This document shows positions 8,545 through 16,561 of a stretch of DNA of 64,000 nucleotides, piece by piece (within the stretch, counting starts at the first letter, position 1; the number at the start of each line of letters is the position of its first letter). The stretch comes from AC-32 sp963736055. GTDB taxonomy: Bacteria; Actinomycetota; Thermoleophilia; Gaiellales; Gaiellaceae. The notes beneath the pieces are model-generated. The model ran no database searches, was not told the origin of the DNA, and worked only from the letters and a program-made list of their open reading frames with translations. The translations under genes were made by a program, and so were the position numbers. Location: contig CAVTNM010000009.1 in NCBI GenBank assembly GCA_963736055.1, forward strand, positions 124,001-188,000. Direction: 5' to 3'.

Positions 8545-8996
8545 TGGAGCCTCGCATCCGGGTCTCCGCGATCCTGCGCTGGCAGGGGAGCATCCTGCTC
8601 TGCCGGCACGAGAAGGGCGGTCGCGAGCACTGGCTCCTTCCCGGCGGCGGGGTGAACTCGGGCGAGAGCCTGGTCGACGCGCTCCATCGAGAGTTGCGGG
8701 AAGAGATCGGGATCGAGGACGAGGTACCGGTCGAGGGACCGGTCGTGATCGTCGACTCGATCGCGCCGGTGCGCAGCTTCGACGCCAAGCACGTCGTCCA
8801 CATCGTCTTCGCGGGCGACCTCGGGCAGCGGTCGCTCGAGGCGGTCACCTCGCAGGACGCGGCCGTCCGAGGGCATCGCCTGTTCGGCGCCGACGAGCTG
8901 GACGACGTCGTGCTCCATCCGCCGATCCAGCGCTTCCTCCAGCGCTGGACGCCAGGCGACCCAGCGGTGTACCTGGGCGCACTATGGGCCCGCTGA
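8541..8996 (+). CDS. Nudix hydrolase
   Basis: A 151-residue Nudix-fold pyrophosphohydrolase. The Nudix box is complete: G36-x5-E42-x7-R50-E51-L-x-E54-E55-x-G57-I58, which binds the divalent metal. The substrate cannot be read from the sequence; coupling to dut by a 4-nt overlap suggests nucleotide-pool sanitation, as an inference. It is the last gene of the plus-strand run; a convergent intergenic region with two copies of a palindromic repeat follows. Confidence 0.88.
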   Translation: MMEPRIRVSAILRWQGSILLCRHEKGGREHWLLPGGGVNSGESLVDALHRELREEIGIEDEVPVEGPVVIVDSIAPVRSFDAKHVVHIVFAGDLGQRSLEAVTSQDAAVRGHRLFGADELDDVVLHPPIQRFLQRWTPGDPAVYLGALWAR

Positions 8997-9008
8997 GCCG
9001 CTCGCACT

Positions 9009-9096
9009 CCAAGTAACAGACTGTTACAAGCCCTTCGAACGGTGGGACCGTGGCGCACGCCTGAGCGTTGGGAGCCAAGTAACAGACTGTTACAAG
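9009..9096. repeat. Two identical 22-nt palindromic repeats between convergent genes
   Basis: Bases 9009-9030 and 9075-9096 are identical 22-mers, 66 bp apart in the same orientation. Each has the palindrome GTAACAGACTGTTAC (7-nt arms around one base) at its centre. They fill the 102-bp gap between the convergent nudix and gatD stops. Each copy could fold as a short stem, so they may act as a bidirectional terminator or as a dyad site for a protein. No T-run follows either copy. Confidence 0.75.
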
Positions 9097-9098
9097 GG

Positions 9099-9848
9099 TC
9101 AGAAGCGCCCGCCGCGCGCATGCGCTCTGGCCGCTGACACCTCGTGGGCCTCGGCCTCGAGCTCGTCTTCGAGCGGCTCGAGCTCGTAGGCCTCGCCGCT
9201 GCGGTGGGCGAGCGCCTGCACGAGCAGCCAGTCCGCCAGCCACGGGTTTCTGGGAAGCAAGGGGCCGTGGAGGTAGGTGCCGATCACGCGGCCGTGGCGG
9301 CAGCCCTCGTAGCCGCTCTCTCCGTCGTTGCCGAAGCCGGCCAGCACGCGACCGAGCGGCTCGGCTCCCTCGTCCAGGTACGTGCGGCCGGCGTGGTTCT
9401 CGAATCCCGCCAGCGACCGAGGCTGCCCCTCCACGAGCTCGCACTCGAGCAGCACGTCCCCGATCATCCGCCGCTCTCCCGCGACTGTGTGGAGCGGCAG
9501 GAGGCCTGCGCCCGGCAGCTCGTCGCCGCTCTGGTCGCGGTAGAAGCGCCCGAAGAGCTGGTAGCCGCCGCAGACCGCGAGCGCAGCGGCTCCGGCGGAC
9601 ACCGCCTCCCGCAGTCCGTTGCCCATCGCGGCGAGGGCCGGCGCGATCAGCTCCTGCTCGCGATCCTGGCCCCCTCCGACGTAGAAGAGGTCGTGCTCCC
9701 CCGGCCGGATCTCGTCACCTTCCCCGAGCGGCCGCACGTCGAGCTCGTGCCCGCGCCAGGACGCCCGGCGCTCGAGGACCGCGATGTTGCCGCGGTCGGC
9801 ATAGATGTTCAGGTAGTCCGGAAAGAGGTGGCCCACGACGATTCTCAA
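9099..9848 (-). CDS. gatD: Lipid II isoglutaminyl synthase, glutamine amidotransferase subunit GatD
   Basis: GatD supplies ammonia for amidation of the alpha-carboxyl of D-Glu in lipid II, working in a complex with MurT. The protein reads RIVVGHLFPDYLNIYADRGNIAVL, the GatD/CobB-CobQ-like start; nucleophile Cys93 is in AALAVCGGYQLFG and the catalytic His194 in GTYLHGPLLPRN. The start is TTG 9848, preceded by GGAGG at 7-nt spacing; the reading frame stays open upstream but that part is the palindrome-rich spacer. Length 249 fits the family. The murT gene lies 175 bp upstream on the same strand. Confidence 0.92.
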   Translation of the reverse strand: MRIVVGHLFPDYLNIYADRGNIAVLERRASWRGHELDVRPLGEGDEIRPGEHDLFYVGGGQDREQELIAPALAAMGNGLREAVSAGAAALAVCGGYQLFGRFYRDQSGDELPGAGLLPLHTVAGERRMIGDVLLECELVEGQPRSLAGFENHAGRTYLDEGAEPLGRVLAGFGNDGESGYEGCRHGRVIGTYLHGPLLPRNPWLADWLLVQALAHRSGEAYELEPLEDELEAEAHEVSAARAHARGGRF

Positions 9849-9879
9849 GCCGCCGCCTCCCGCGCCTCCGGCTTGGTCG

Positions 9880-10001
9880 CGCGGGGGAAACCAGGTTTCC
9901 CCCGCGAGCCCCCTTCTTCTCCTGAGCTCGCATCGGGCGACGCGCCGCCCGAGTCGGCGCGTCGCCCGAGGACTTCGATCCGGGGAACCTCCCGGTTCCC
10001 C
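9880..10001. repeat. Cluster of strong palindromes between murT and gatD
   Basis: Three perfect inverted repeats lie in the 175-bp spacer. One has 13-nt arms (9880-9892 and 9894-9906, CGCGGGGGAAACC and its complement). One has 14-nt arms (9933-9946 and 9956-9969, core GGGCGACGCGCC). One has 8-nt arms (9982-9989 and 9994-10001, GGGGAACC). A further 7-nt-arm hairpin covers the murT stop. As RNA they would form consecutive stems between two cotranscribed genes. They could be REP-like elements or RNA-stability/attenuation hairpins. Confidence 0.8.
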
Positions 10002-10023
10002 ATAACCCCCTCCACTCCGCCGC

Positions 10024-11433
10024 TCACGCGGCGGCCTCCCAGTACGGCTTGACGAAGCCGCGCCGGGCCACGATCTCACGCAGGCCGAGCATCGCGGTGT
10101 AGGTCGGCAGGGCGACGAGCTCGCCGTCCGGCGGCGTCAGCTCCAGCCCGCGGTCGAGTGCCTGCTCGAGGGAGGGCACGACCTCGATCGCGCCCACGGG
10201 AAGCCCGGCGTACTTGAAGCGCAGCGCCAGCTCGGCGGCCCGCTCACCGGTCGCGACCAGGCGCTCGAGCCCCTCGAGCAGCGGCTCGAAGTCGACGTCC
10301 CAGATCCACGAGACGTCGCGCCCGTCGGCGATCTCGTCGTTCAGCGCGACGAGCAGCAGGCGCGGCCGACCTCCGGCCACGAGCGTCCGTACGACCTCGT
10401 TGGCGCCTGCGGGGTTCTTGATCAGGAGCATGAGGAGCGATCTCTCGCCGATCGCGATCCGCTCGAAGCGTCCAAACGCGGCAGAAAACCCCTGTAGGCC
10501 AGCCTGAACGGCGTCCAACGACGACCCGAGGGCTCGCGCCAGCGCGGCCGCCGCGAGCGCGTTGTACACGTTGTAAAGGCCGGGCACTCCGAGCTCGACA
10601 GTGCGCATGCCCTCCGGAGTCACGAGGCGGAACGAGGCGCCGTCGAGCCCGTTCAGCGCGATCTCACGGGCGCATAGATCGAGCGGCGGTCGCGCGTGGC
10701 CGCAGGCCGGACAGCGGTAGTCGCCAAGGTGGCCGATGTACGCAGCCGCGTACGTGTAGGGGGTTCCGCAGCGCACGCACCACTTCGAGTCCGCCGCGTG
10801 CTGGAGCTCCGGCGCGGCCTGCCGCGGGTCGTCGAGACCGAAGACGGTCGAACCGGGCCGCTCTCGCGCCAGATCGCCGACCTGCGGGTCGTCGCCGTTC
10901 ACGACCAGGGCGGCATCGGCCGGAAGCTGTCGCACGGTCCCGCGCCAGCGCTCGGCCAGGAGCTCGAGCTCCCCGTAGCGGTCGAGCTGGTCGCGGAACA
11001 GGTTCCCGAGCAGCACCGCCCGTGGATGCAGCCGCCGCGCCACTTCGGGGAGTGCCGCCTCGTCGACCTCGAACAGCCCGAGCTCCGCATCCGGTGTCGC
11101 CAGGAGAGCGGAGGCGACGCCCGAGACCAGGTTGGCGCCCGACCGGTTGTGGACGAGCCTCGCCGAAGGGGCGAGGATCCGGGCGGCCATCGCCGCCGTG
11201 GTCGTCTTCCCGTTGGTGGCCGAGAGCAGCGCCGAGCCTCGGGGAAGGCGCGCCGCCAAGCGGTCGACTGCGTCCGGGTCCAGCTTCCAGAGCAGCTTCC
11301 CGGGCACGGTCGTGCCTCCGCCGGCGCCGACGACCCGGGAGAGGCGCGCGGCCGTGCGCGCGAGCAGGATCTCGGCCGAGAGCGGGAGGGGCAGGCGCAC
11401 GAGACGGCACGCTACCTCGCGCCGCGGGCGCAC
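10024..11433 (-). CDS. murT: Lipid II isoglutaminyl synthase, Mur-ligase-like subunit MurT
   Basis: MurT activates the D-Glu carboxylate of lipid II with ATP for amidation by GatD ammonia. The protein has the Mur ligase P-loop SATNGKTTT (about residues 71-79), the HNRSGANL and NGDDPQ motifs of the central domain, and a C-terminal DUF1727 domain ending GLREIVARRGF. A four-Cys zinc ribbon (CVRCGTPY about 220, YRCPACG about 240) is inserted in the central domain, as in known MurT proteins. The start may be GTG 11433 or GTG 11400 (VRLPLPLSAEILL); the latter fits homologue lengths better. gatD follows downstream. Confidence 0.92.
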   Translation of the reverse strand: MRPRREVACRLVRLPLPLSAEILLARTAARLSRVVGAGGGTTVPGKLLWKLDPDAVDRLAARLPRGSALLSATNGKTTTAAMAARILAPSARLVHNRSGANLVSGVASALLATPDAELGLFEVDEAALPEVARRLHPRAVLLGNLFRDQLDRYGELELLAERWRGTVRQLPADAALVVNGDDPQVGDLARERPGSTVFGLDDPRQAAPELQHAADSKWCVRCGTPYTYAAAYIGHLGDYRCPACGHARPPLDLCAREIALNGLDGASFRLVTPEGMRTVELGVPGLYNVYNALAAAALARALGSSLDAVQAGLQGFSAAFGRFERIAIGERSLLMLLIKNPAGANEVVRTLVAGGRPRLLLVALNDEIADGRDVSWIWDVDFEPLLEGLERLVATGERAAELALRFKYAGLPVGAIEVVPSLEQALDRGLELTPPDGELVALPTYTAMLGLREIVARRGFVKPYWEAAA

Positions 11434-11471
11434 TCACTCGTTTGGGGGAAGTTTTCGGGGCCTCACCCTCC

Positions 11472-11484
11472 CGGGGGATGTAGC
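11472..11484 (+). promoter_or_regulatory. Motif CGGGGGAYGTAGC upstream of the subtilase gene (copy 1)
   Basis: CGGGGGATGTAGC lies about 110 bp before the subtilase start. The same 13-mer with one change (CGGGGGACGTAGC, 13587-13599) lies about 150 bp before the GGDEF/HD-GYP gene. Both are in 5' leaders of membrane or secreted proteins, so a shared regulatory site is possible. No factor can be named. Confidence 0.3.
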
Positions 11485-11596
11485 GAGGGGCCTTCCCCGC
11501 GTAGCTTCTGCCTGGTTCTTGCAGTGGGCGACTGGCGTCAACCGCTGCGTAGGGAGAAATGCGGCCCGCGCAGAAGCGCGGAAAGGAGAGCGGACG

Positions 11597-13471
11597 GTGC
11601 GGATTAACGGCGGCAATCGGGGAGAAACACGGTCGAGCGCGCTGTGGGGCACAGGCAACCGCGGCGGCGAGTCTCGATCGAACGCTCTCTGGGGCAAAGG
11701 CGGACGCGGCGCACTGACCGCGCTCGCTGCGATGCTCGCCATCAGCGTTCCGCTCGCGGCGAGCTCCCCCGGAGGCAAGTACAAGCTCGATCTCGAGCAC
11801 AGCTACCTCGCTCCTGTGCTGGCGCAGCGGGCGAAGAACAACCCGAACGCGATGGTCTCGGTGATCGTGCAGACCGACGAAACCTTCGATCCCGGCCAGC
11901 GAAAGTTCCTCAAGTTCATGCAGAAGTCTGGGCTCTCGGCGAAGCGGCAGCTCGACCTGGTCGACGGCGTGGCAATGACGATCCCGGCGAAGTGGATGGA
12001 CAAGCTTCAGGACCTGAAGGGGCTGACGATCACCCCGGACGCGCCCGTGCACGTCAGCGGCTACAGCTCGAAGCAGCTCTGGCCGTACGAGGTCGGGCTC
12101 GCGAACACCTGGAGCGGCTGGAACGCGCTTTCACCCAGCTCGGTCCCAACGATCGCCGTCGTGGACTCGGGCATCCAGACGGGCCGAGCCGACTTCGGCA
12201 ACCGCGTGTTGGCGCAGGTGAACTTCAGCACTCTGCCGGACAACTCAGCAGGTGACGGCCGCGGCCACGGTACCTTCGTGGCGGGCATCGCGGCGGGCGG
12301 AGCCGACGGCTACACCGGCGGCACCCCGCAGGCGAAGCTGGTCTCGCTCGACGTCATGGACGACCACGGTGTCGCCCGGACGAGCGACGTGATCGCTGCC
12401 TGCCAGTGGATCCTCGCCAACAAGGATAAGTACAACATCCGGATCGCGAACTTCTCGCTGCATTCGGCGACCCCGAGCAACTTCATCCGCGACCCGCTGG
12501 ACAAGGCCGTGGAGAAGCTCTGGTTCAACAACGTGTTCGTCGTCGCTGCTGCCGGCAACTACGGCACGGCCGACGGGCCCAGCGGGGTTCCGTTTGCACC
12601 CGGCAACGATCCGTTCGTGATGACCGTCGGCGCACTCGACATCGGCGGCACCAAGAGCCGGTACGACGACAGCCCCGCGCCCTGGTCGGCCTGGGGGTAC
12701 ACCCTCGACGGCTTCTCGAAGCCGGAGGTCGCGGCACCCGGCCGCTACATGGTTGGGCCGGTGCCCGGCGACTCGTCGCTCGTCGCCGAGCGGCCGGACA
12801 AGGTCGCCGCGCCCGGATACATCCAGCTGTCGGGCACGTCCTTCTCGGCTCCGGTGGTCGCCGCGGCCGCCGCCCAGATCCTGGCCAGGCATCCGAGCTT
12901 CACGCCGGACCAGGTAAAGGGTGCGCTGATGGCCTCGGCCAAGCCGGTGCCCCTTGCCCCGGTCGGCTCCGTCGGCGTGGGCGAGATTCAGATGAACGCG
13001 ATGGCCTTCATGGGCTACCCGCCGAACCCGAACAAGGCGCTGAACAAGTTCGTCGTCAACGACCTGCTCAACGGCGGCAAGATCTTCGACAGCGCCGGCT
13101 GGTACGCGCTGGCCAAGAGCAGCGTCTCCTGGGACTCGGTCTCCTGGGCGGACGTCTCCTGGAACGACGTCTCCTGGAGCGACGTCTCGTGGGCGGATGT
13201 CTCCTGGAGCGATGTCTCCTGGGCGGATGTCTCCTGGGCGGATGTCTCCTGGGCCGACGTGTCCTGGAACGACACCTCTTACGAGGACGCAGCCGAGGGC
13301 GACACGAGCGGCGACCCGGACGGCTACGAGCTGACCCCGGAGCAGGCGGCCGAGATCATGGCCGACCCGGACATCGCACCTCCGGAGGACACGCTCCCGA
13401 CGGCCGTCGCCGACGAGCTCCAGGACCCGAATTCAAGTTCACCGACGGACGGGCAGGCTCCGAGCCCCTAG
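11597..13471 (+). CDS. Secreted subtilisin-like serine protease (S8) with C-terminal VSW pentapeptide repeats
   Basis: A 624-residue S8 peptidase. The catalytic triad is Asp190 (IAVVDSGIQ), His224 (GRGHGTFVAG) and Ser415 (LSGTSFSAP). The start is GTG 11597 with AAGGAG 6 nt upstream. The N-terminus is odd: an Arg/Gly/Asn stretch with two copies of a RS-x-ALWG-x-G-x-RG motif precedes the hydrophobic signal segment ALTALAAMLAISVPLAAS, and an I9-like prodomain follows. From about residue 510 there are 11 tandem five-residue units of the type VSW-x-D, then an acidic tail. Function beyond proteolysis at the cell surface is unknown. A terminator hairpin follows at 13506. Confidence 0.88.
   Translation: MRINGGNRGETRSSALWGTGNRGGESRSNALWGKGGRGALTALAAMLAISVPLAASSPGGKYKLDLEHSYLAPVLAQRAKNNPNAMVSVIVQTDETFDPGQRKFLKFMQKSGLSAKRQLDLVDGVAMTIPAKWMDKLQDLKGLTITPDAPVHVSGYSSKQLWPYEVGLANTWSGWNALSPSSVPTIAVVDSGIQTGRADFGNRVLAQVNFSTLPDNSAGDGRGHGTFVAGIAAGGADGYTGGTPQAKLVSLDVMDDHGVARTSDVIAACQWILANKDKYNIRIANFSLHSATPSNFIRDPLDKAVEKLWFNNVFVVAAAGNYGTADGPSGVPFAPGNDPFVMTVGALDIGGTKSRYDDSPAPWSAWGYTLDGFSKPEVAAPGRYMVGPVPGDSSLVAERPDKVAAPGYIQLSGTSFSAPVVAAAAAQILARHPSFTPDQVKGALMASAKPVPLAPVGSVGVGEIQMNAMAFMGYPPNPNKALNKFVVNDLLNGGKIFDSAGWYALAKSSVSWDSVSWADVSWNDVSWSDVSWADVSWSDVSWADVSWADVSWADVSWNDTSYEDAAEGDTSGDPDGYELTPEQAAEIMADPDIAPPEDTLPTAVADELQDPNSSSPTDGQAPSP
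13124..13288 (+). repeat. Tandem 15-bp coding repeat (VSW-x-D pentapeptides)
   Basis: Eleven consecutive 15-bp units of the form GTCTCCTGGnnnGAC encode V-S-W-(D/A/N/S)-(S/D); the last unit is degenerate (T-S-Y-E-D). Third-position differences between units show it is not a very recent expansion. It lies in the C-terminal part of the subtilase, after the catalytic domain. Confidence 0.9.
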
Positions 13472-13505
13472 AGCGGCCCTGGGAGCCAGATACACAGCGA
13501 CAAAC

Positions 13506-13534
13506 GGAGAGGCCGGGCAATCCCCGGCCTCTCC
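13506..13534 (+). terminator. Terminator hairpin after the subtilase gene
   Basis: Perfect 12-nt arms, GGAGAGGCCGGG (13506-13517) and its complement (13523-13534), with a 5-nt loop, 35 nt after the stop codon. A short CTCGTT follows rather than a long U-run, as is common in high-GC actinobacteria. Confidence 0.7.
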
Positions 13535-13586
13535 CTCGTTCGAGGGATAGGGCCGGTGTACCTGAAAGGGGGATGTGACCCCCGCT

Positions 13587-13599
13587 CGGGGGACGTAGC
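13587..13599 (+). promoter_or_regulatory. Motif CGGGGGAYGTAGC upstream of the GGDEF/HD-GYP gene (copy 2)
   Basis: Second copy of the 13-mer also found before the subtilase gene. Here it is the right arm of a CCCCCGCTCGGGGG hairpin. Position about 150 bp before the start codon is compatible with a 5' leader element. Confidence 0.3.
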
Positions 13600-13747
13600 T
13601 TCCAAGAAGTGGTGATCTATTCCGGCGGCGCTCGGCCACGGCGCAGGCACACGTGTTGCGGCCCCGCGGCGGTGCGGGAGATAGGAGACGAACCCAGGCG
13701 ATGACGAGCTTCGAGCTCAGCCTGACGCAAACCGGGGAGGGGGCGGC

Positions 13748-16474
13748 GTGAGCGCGGTCCCGAGCCCGATTCTCCAGGACGTCGAGGCAGGCGTCGGCCC
13801 CGGCTCGCCGAAGCTCGCGACCAAGGCCGCCGCGTACTTCTGCCTCGTCGCCCTGGCGACGGCCATCACCGTCGTCCCGCTCCTGTCGCATCTGACGCGG
13901 GACACTCCCGGCTGGGCGACCTTCGTCATCCTCGGCCTGATCGCGGCTGTGGCGCAGCTCTTCGTCGTGCGCACGCCGCGCAACCAGTCGTACCACACGA
14001 CGATCGTGTTCCTGATCCCGGCCGCAATGCTGCTTCCGCCCGAGCTGGTGGCGCTGATGGGGCTGATCCAGCACATTCCGGAGTGGCTGAAGAACCGGAG
14101 CGCCTGGTACATCCAGATCTTCAACATCTGCAACTGGACGCTGGCGATCCTCTCTGCGTACGCGAGCTTCCACGCGATCCTCAGGATCGGCTCGGGGAGC
14201 GACGTCGACTACGCGATCGCAGGGTTTGCCGCGGCCGCCTCGATCGTGATCGTCAACCACGCCCTGATGGCGCCCATGCTGCACCTGGCCCGCGGGCACT
14301 CGATCCGCGAGTCGGGGCTCTTCTCGTTTCCGAGCCTCTCGACCGACCTCGTGCTCGCCATGCTCGGCGTCGCCATGGCCGCCTTCTGGGCCTGGAACCC
14401 CTGGCTGATCCCCTTCGCAGTCGCTCCGCTCCTCCTCATCCACCGCTCGCTTTCGGTCCCGCAGCTCCAGGAGGAGGCGCGCGTCGACCCGAAGACCGGC
14501 CTGTTCAACGCGCGGCACTTCGCCGTGGCGCTGAACGAGGAACTGGTGCGCGCGGAGCGCTTCGAGCGCCCGCTCTCGCTCGTGATGGCCGATCTCGACC
14601 TCCTGCGCGACATCAACAACAGCTACGGGCACCTCGCGGGCGACGCCGTTCTCCAGGGGGTCGCCGAGGTCTTCCGCTCGCAGCTGCGCCACTACGACGT
14701 GCCGGCAAGGTTCGGCGGCGAGGAGTTCGCGATCCTGCTGCCGGAGACCCCACCCGAGCAGGCCTTCGAGATCGCCGAGCGAATTCGCCGTACCGTCGCG
14801 GCCAGCTCGTTCGACGTCGAGACCTCGAGTGAGCCGATCAACGCGACGATCTCGATCGGCGTCGCCGGGTTCCCGCGCGACGGCGTCGATGCCAACGAAC
14901 TGATCCACCAGGCGGACCTCGCCGTCTACCGCGCAAAGCTCCAGGGACGCAACCGCGTGCTCGACGCCAGCTCGGAGCCCCTCCTCCTGCCTGAGCAACG
15001 GCAGGGACGGCTGGTGGCCGTCCCGGAGGACGGCGACCATCTCGTCCCGCTTCCACCCGCGGTCGAGGTGGGGCCGGCGCTCGAGCGGCGCCACCCGCGT
15101 CCGCATGCGATGCACGGCCCGCGTTTCCTGTCGCTCTCACGGCGGCTCGCCGTCTTCGTGGGCGTGGTCAGCGCGGTCGGCGTGACCGCAGGCATCCTGG
15201 GCGCGATCTTCGGCACGAGCACCGACTGGATCGGCCTCCTCGCCATCATCGCCCTCGTCGGCGCGGGCCAGGCACTCGCGCTCGAGGTGGACGACGGCTC
15301 GATCTCCGTCAGCGCGGTCGGCGCACTGGCCGGGGCCGCCCTGTTCGGCCCTCGAGCTGCTCTCGCGCTCGCGATCACCACGGCCGCGGTCGAGTGGAGC
15401 GCGCGCAGGGGACCGCTGCACTACGTGCTCTTCAACATCGGGACGCTCTCTCTCGCCTCGCTCGCGGCCGCCAGTGTCTTCAGCGCGGGCTTCGAGGGCG
15501 ACATGGGCCGCGTCGTGTTCGTTCTCGCCGGCATCGGCGCGGGGGCGAGCTACTTCGCCGTCAACATGGGGCTCCTGAGCCTCGCCGTCGCGATCGAGGG
15601 CCACGAGCGTTGGTGGGCGGTCTTCCGAGAGCGCTTTGCCTGGCTTGCGACGCACTACCTCGTCTACGGGTTCGTCGGCGGTGTCATCTGGGTCGGCTAC
15701 AACGCCGCCGGGCTCTGGGCACTGGCCGTCTTCGCCGTGCCGCTCCTGCTCATGCGCAAGACGCAGGAGGCCTACCTGCGGCACACCCAGCGGAGCGCAC
15801 AGAAGCTGCGCCAGGCGGCCGAGACGATCCAGACACAGAACGTCTCCCTCGAGCACGCGAACAAGCTCCTCAAGGAGCGTTCGACGGCCGCGATGGAGAG
15901 CCTCTCGGCCACCGTGGACGCGCGCGACGCCTACACGGCCGGCCATTCGCGCCGGGTCCAGCAGCTCGCGCTCGCCATCGGCCGCGAGCTCGGCCTCTCG
16001 CAGGCGGAGCTCGACCTGCTCGGCCACGCGGCCCTCTTCCACGACATCGGCAAGCTCGCGATCCCGGACGCGATCCTGCTCAAGCCCGCCAGCCTGACCG
16101 ACGACGAGTGGGAGCTCATGCAGCGGCACGCCGACGAAGGCGCGCGGATCATCGACCGGCTCGGCTTCCTGAACGACGCCGTTCCGGCGATTCGCCACCA
16201 CCACGAGCGTTTCGACGGCACAGGCTATCCCGACCGGCTCCGGGGGGAGGAGATTCCGCTCGGGGCACGGATCATCCACGTCGCCGACGCGCTCGACTCC
16301 ATGCTCACCACCCGCATCTACCGGGCCGCCCGGCCGGCCACGGAGGCGCTGGACGAGCTCCGGCATGCGGCCGGGACGCAGTTCTGCCCGCGTTGCGTAA
16401 CCGCCCTGGAGCGGATCCTGCCGCTCGAAGGCCTGGACGACGAGTCCCGGGCGCGCGTCCTGGTCGCTTCGTAG
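13748..16474 (+). CDS. Bifunctional membrane GGDEF / HD-GYP c-di-GMP turnover protein
   Basis: A 908-residue protein with two membrane modules and two opposing c-di-GMP domains. An N-terminal multi-helix membrane region (about residues 20-235) is followed by a GGDEF domain with intact GGEEF at 323-327 (diguanylate cyclase). A second hydrophobic region follows (about 455-650). A coiled segment then leads to a C-terminal HD-GYP phosphodiesterase with H765-D766 and H817-H-H-E-R-F-D-G-T-G-Y-P828. Both active sites look intact. GTG 13748 follows a GGGGAGGGGG purine stretch. Order (synthesis domain buried between two membrane modules, hydrolysis domain last) suggests separate sensory inputs. Confidence 0.92.
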   Translation: MSAVPSPILQDVEAGVGPGSPKLATKAAAYFCLVALATAITVVPLLSHLTRDTPGWATFVILGLIAAVAQLFVVRTPRNQSYHTTIVFLIPAAMLLPPELVALMGLIQHIPEWLKNRSAWYIQIFNICNWTLAILSAYASFHAILRIGSGSDVDYAIAGFAAAASIVIVNHALMAPMLHLARGHSIRESGLFSFPSLSTDLVLAMLGVAMAAFWAWNPWLIPFAVAPLLLIHRSLSVPQLQEEARVDPKTGLFNARHFAVALNEELVRAERFERPLSLVMADLDLLRDINNSYGHLAGDAVLQGVAEVFRSQLRHYDVPARFGGEEFAILLPETPPEQAFEIAERIRRTVAASSFDVETSSEPINATISIGVAGFPRDGVDANELIHQADLAVYRAKLQGRNRVLDASSEPLLLPEQRQGRLVAVPEDGDHLVPLPPAVEVGPALERRHPRPHAMHGPRFLSLSRRLAVFVGVVSAVGVTAGILGAIFGTSTDWIGLLAIIALVGAGQALALEVDDGSISVSAVGALAGAALFGPRAALALAITTAAVEWSARRGPLHYVLFNIGTLSLASLAAASVFSAGFEGDMGRVVFVLAGIGAGASYFAVNMGLLSLAVAIEGHERWWAVFRERFAWLATHYLVYGFVGGVIWVGYNAAGLWALAVFAVPLLLMRKTQEAYLRHTQRSAQKLRQAAETIQTQNVSLEHANKLLKERSTAAMESLSATVDARDAYTAGHSRRVQQLALAIGRELGLSQAELDLLGHAALFHDIGKLAIPDAILLKPASLTDDEWELMQRHADEGARIIDRLGFLNDAVPAIRHHHERFDGTGYPDRLRGEEIPLGARIIHVADALDSMLTTRIYRAARPATEALDELRHAAGTQFCPRCVTALERILPLEGLDDESRARVLVAS

Positions 16475-16519
16475 TAGCACGGTCTTCCTAGCAGAATCGC
16501 TCAAACGCTAGCCCTGACT

Positions 16520-16547
16520 TTGCAGGCGAGCGCAAATGCTTTATTCT
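16520..16547 (+). promoter_or_regulatory. Promoter of the homing-endonuclease-repeat protein gene
   Basis: TTGCAG (16520-16525), a 16-nt spacer, and TATTCT (16542-16547) form a good sigma-70 promoter. The predicted transcript starts about 8 nt before ATG 16562 and there is no Shine-Dalgarno, so the mRNA is nearly leaderless. The -35 region overlaps a small dyad (TTTGC/GCAAA). Confidence 0.6.
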
Positions 16548-16561
16548 TGTTTCAGAACACG

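Noticed and set aside
13540..13747. c-di-GMP (GEMM) riboswitch before the GGDEF/HD-GYP gene
   Set aside because: I looked for the conserved GEMM core and tetraloop-receptor sequences and did not find them.
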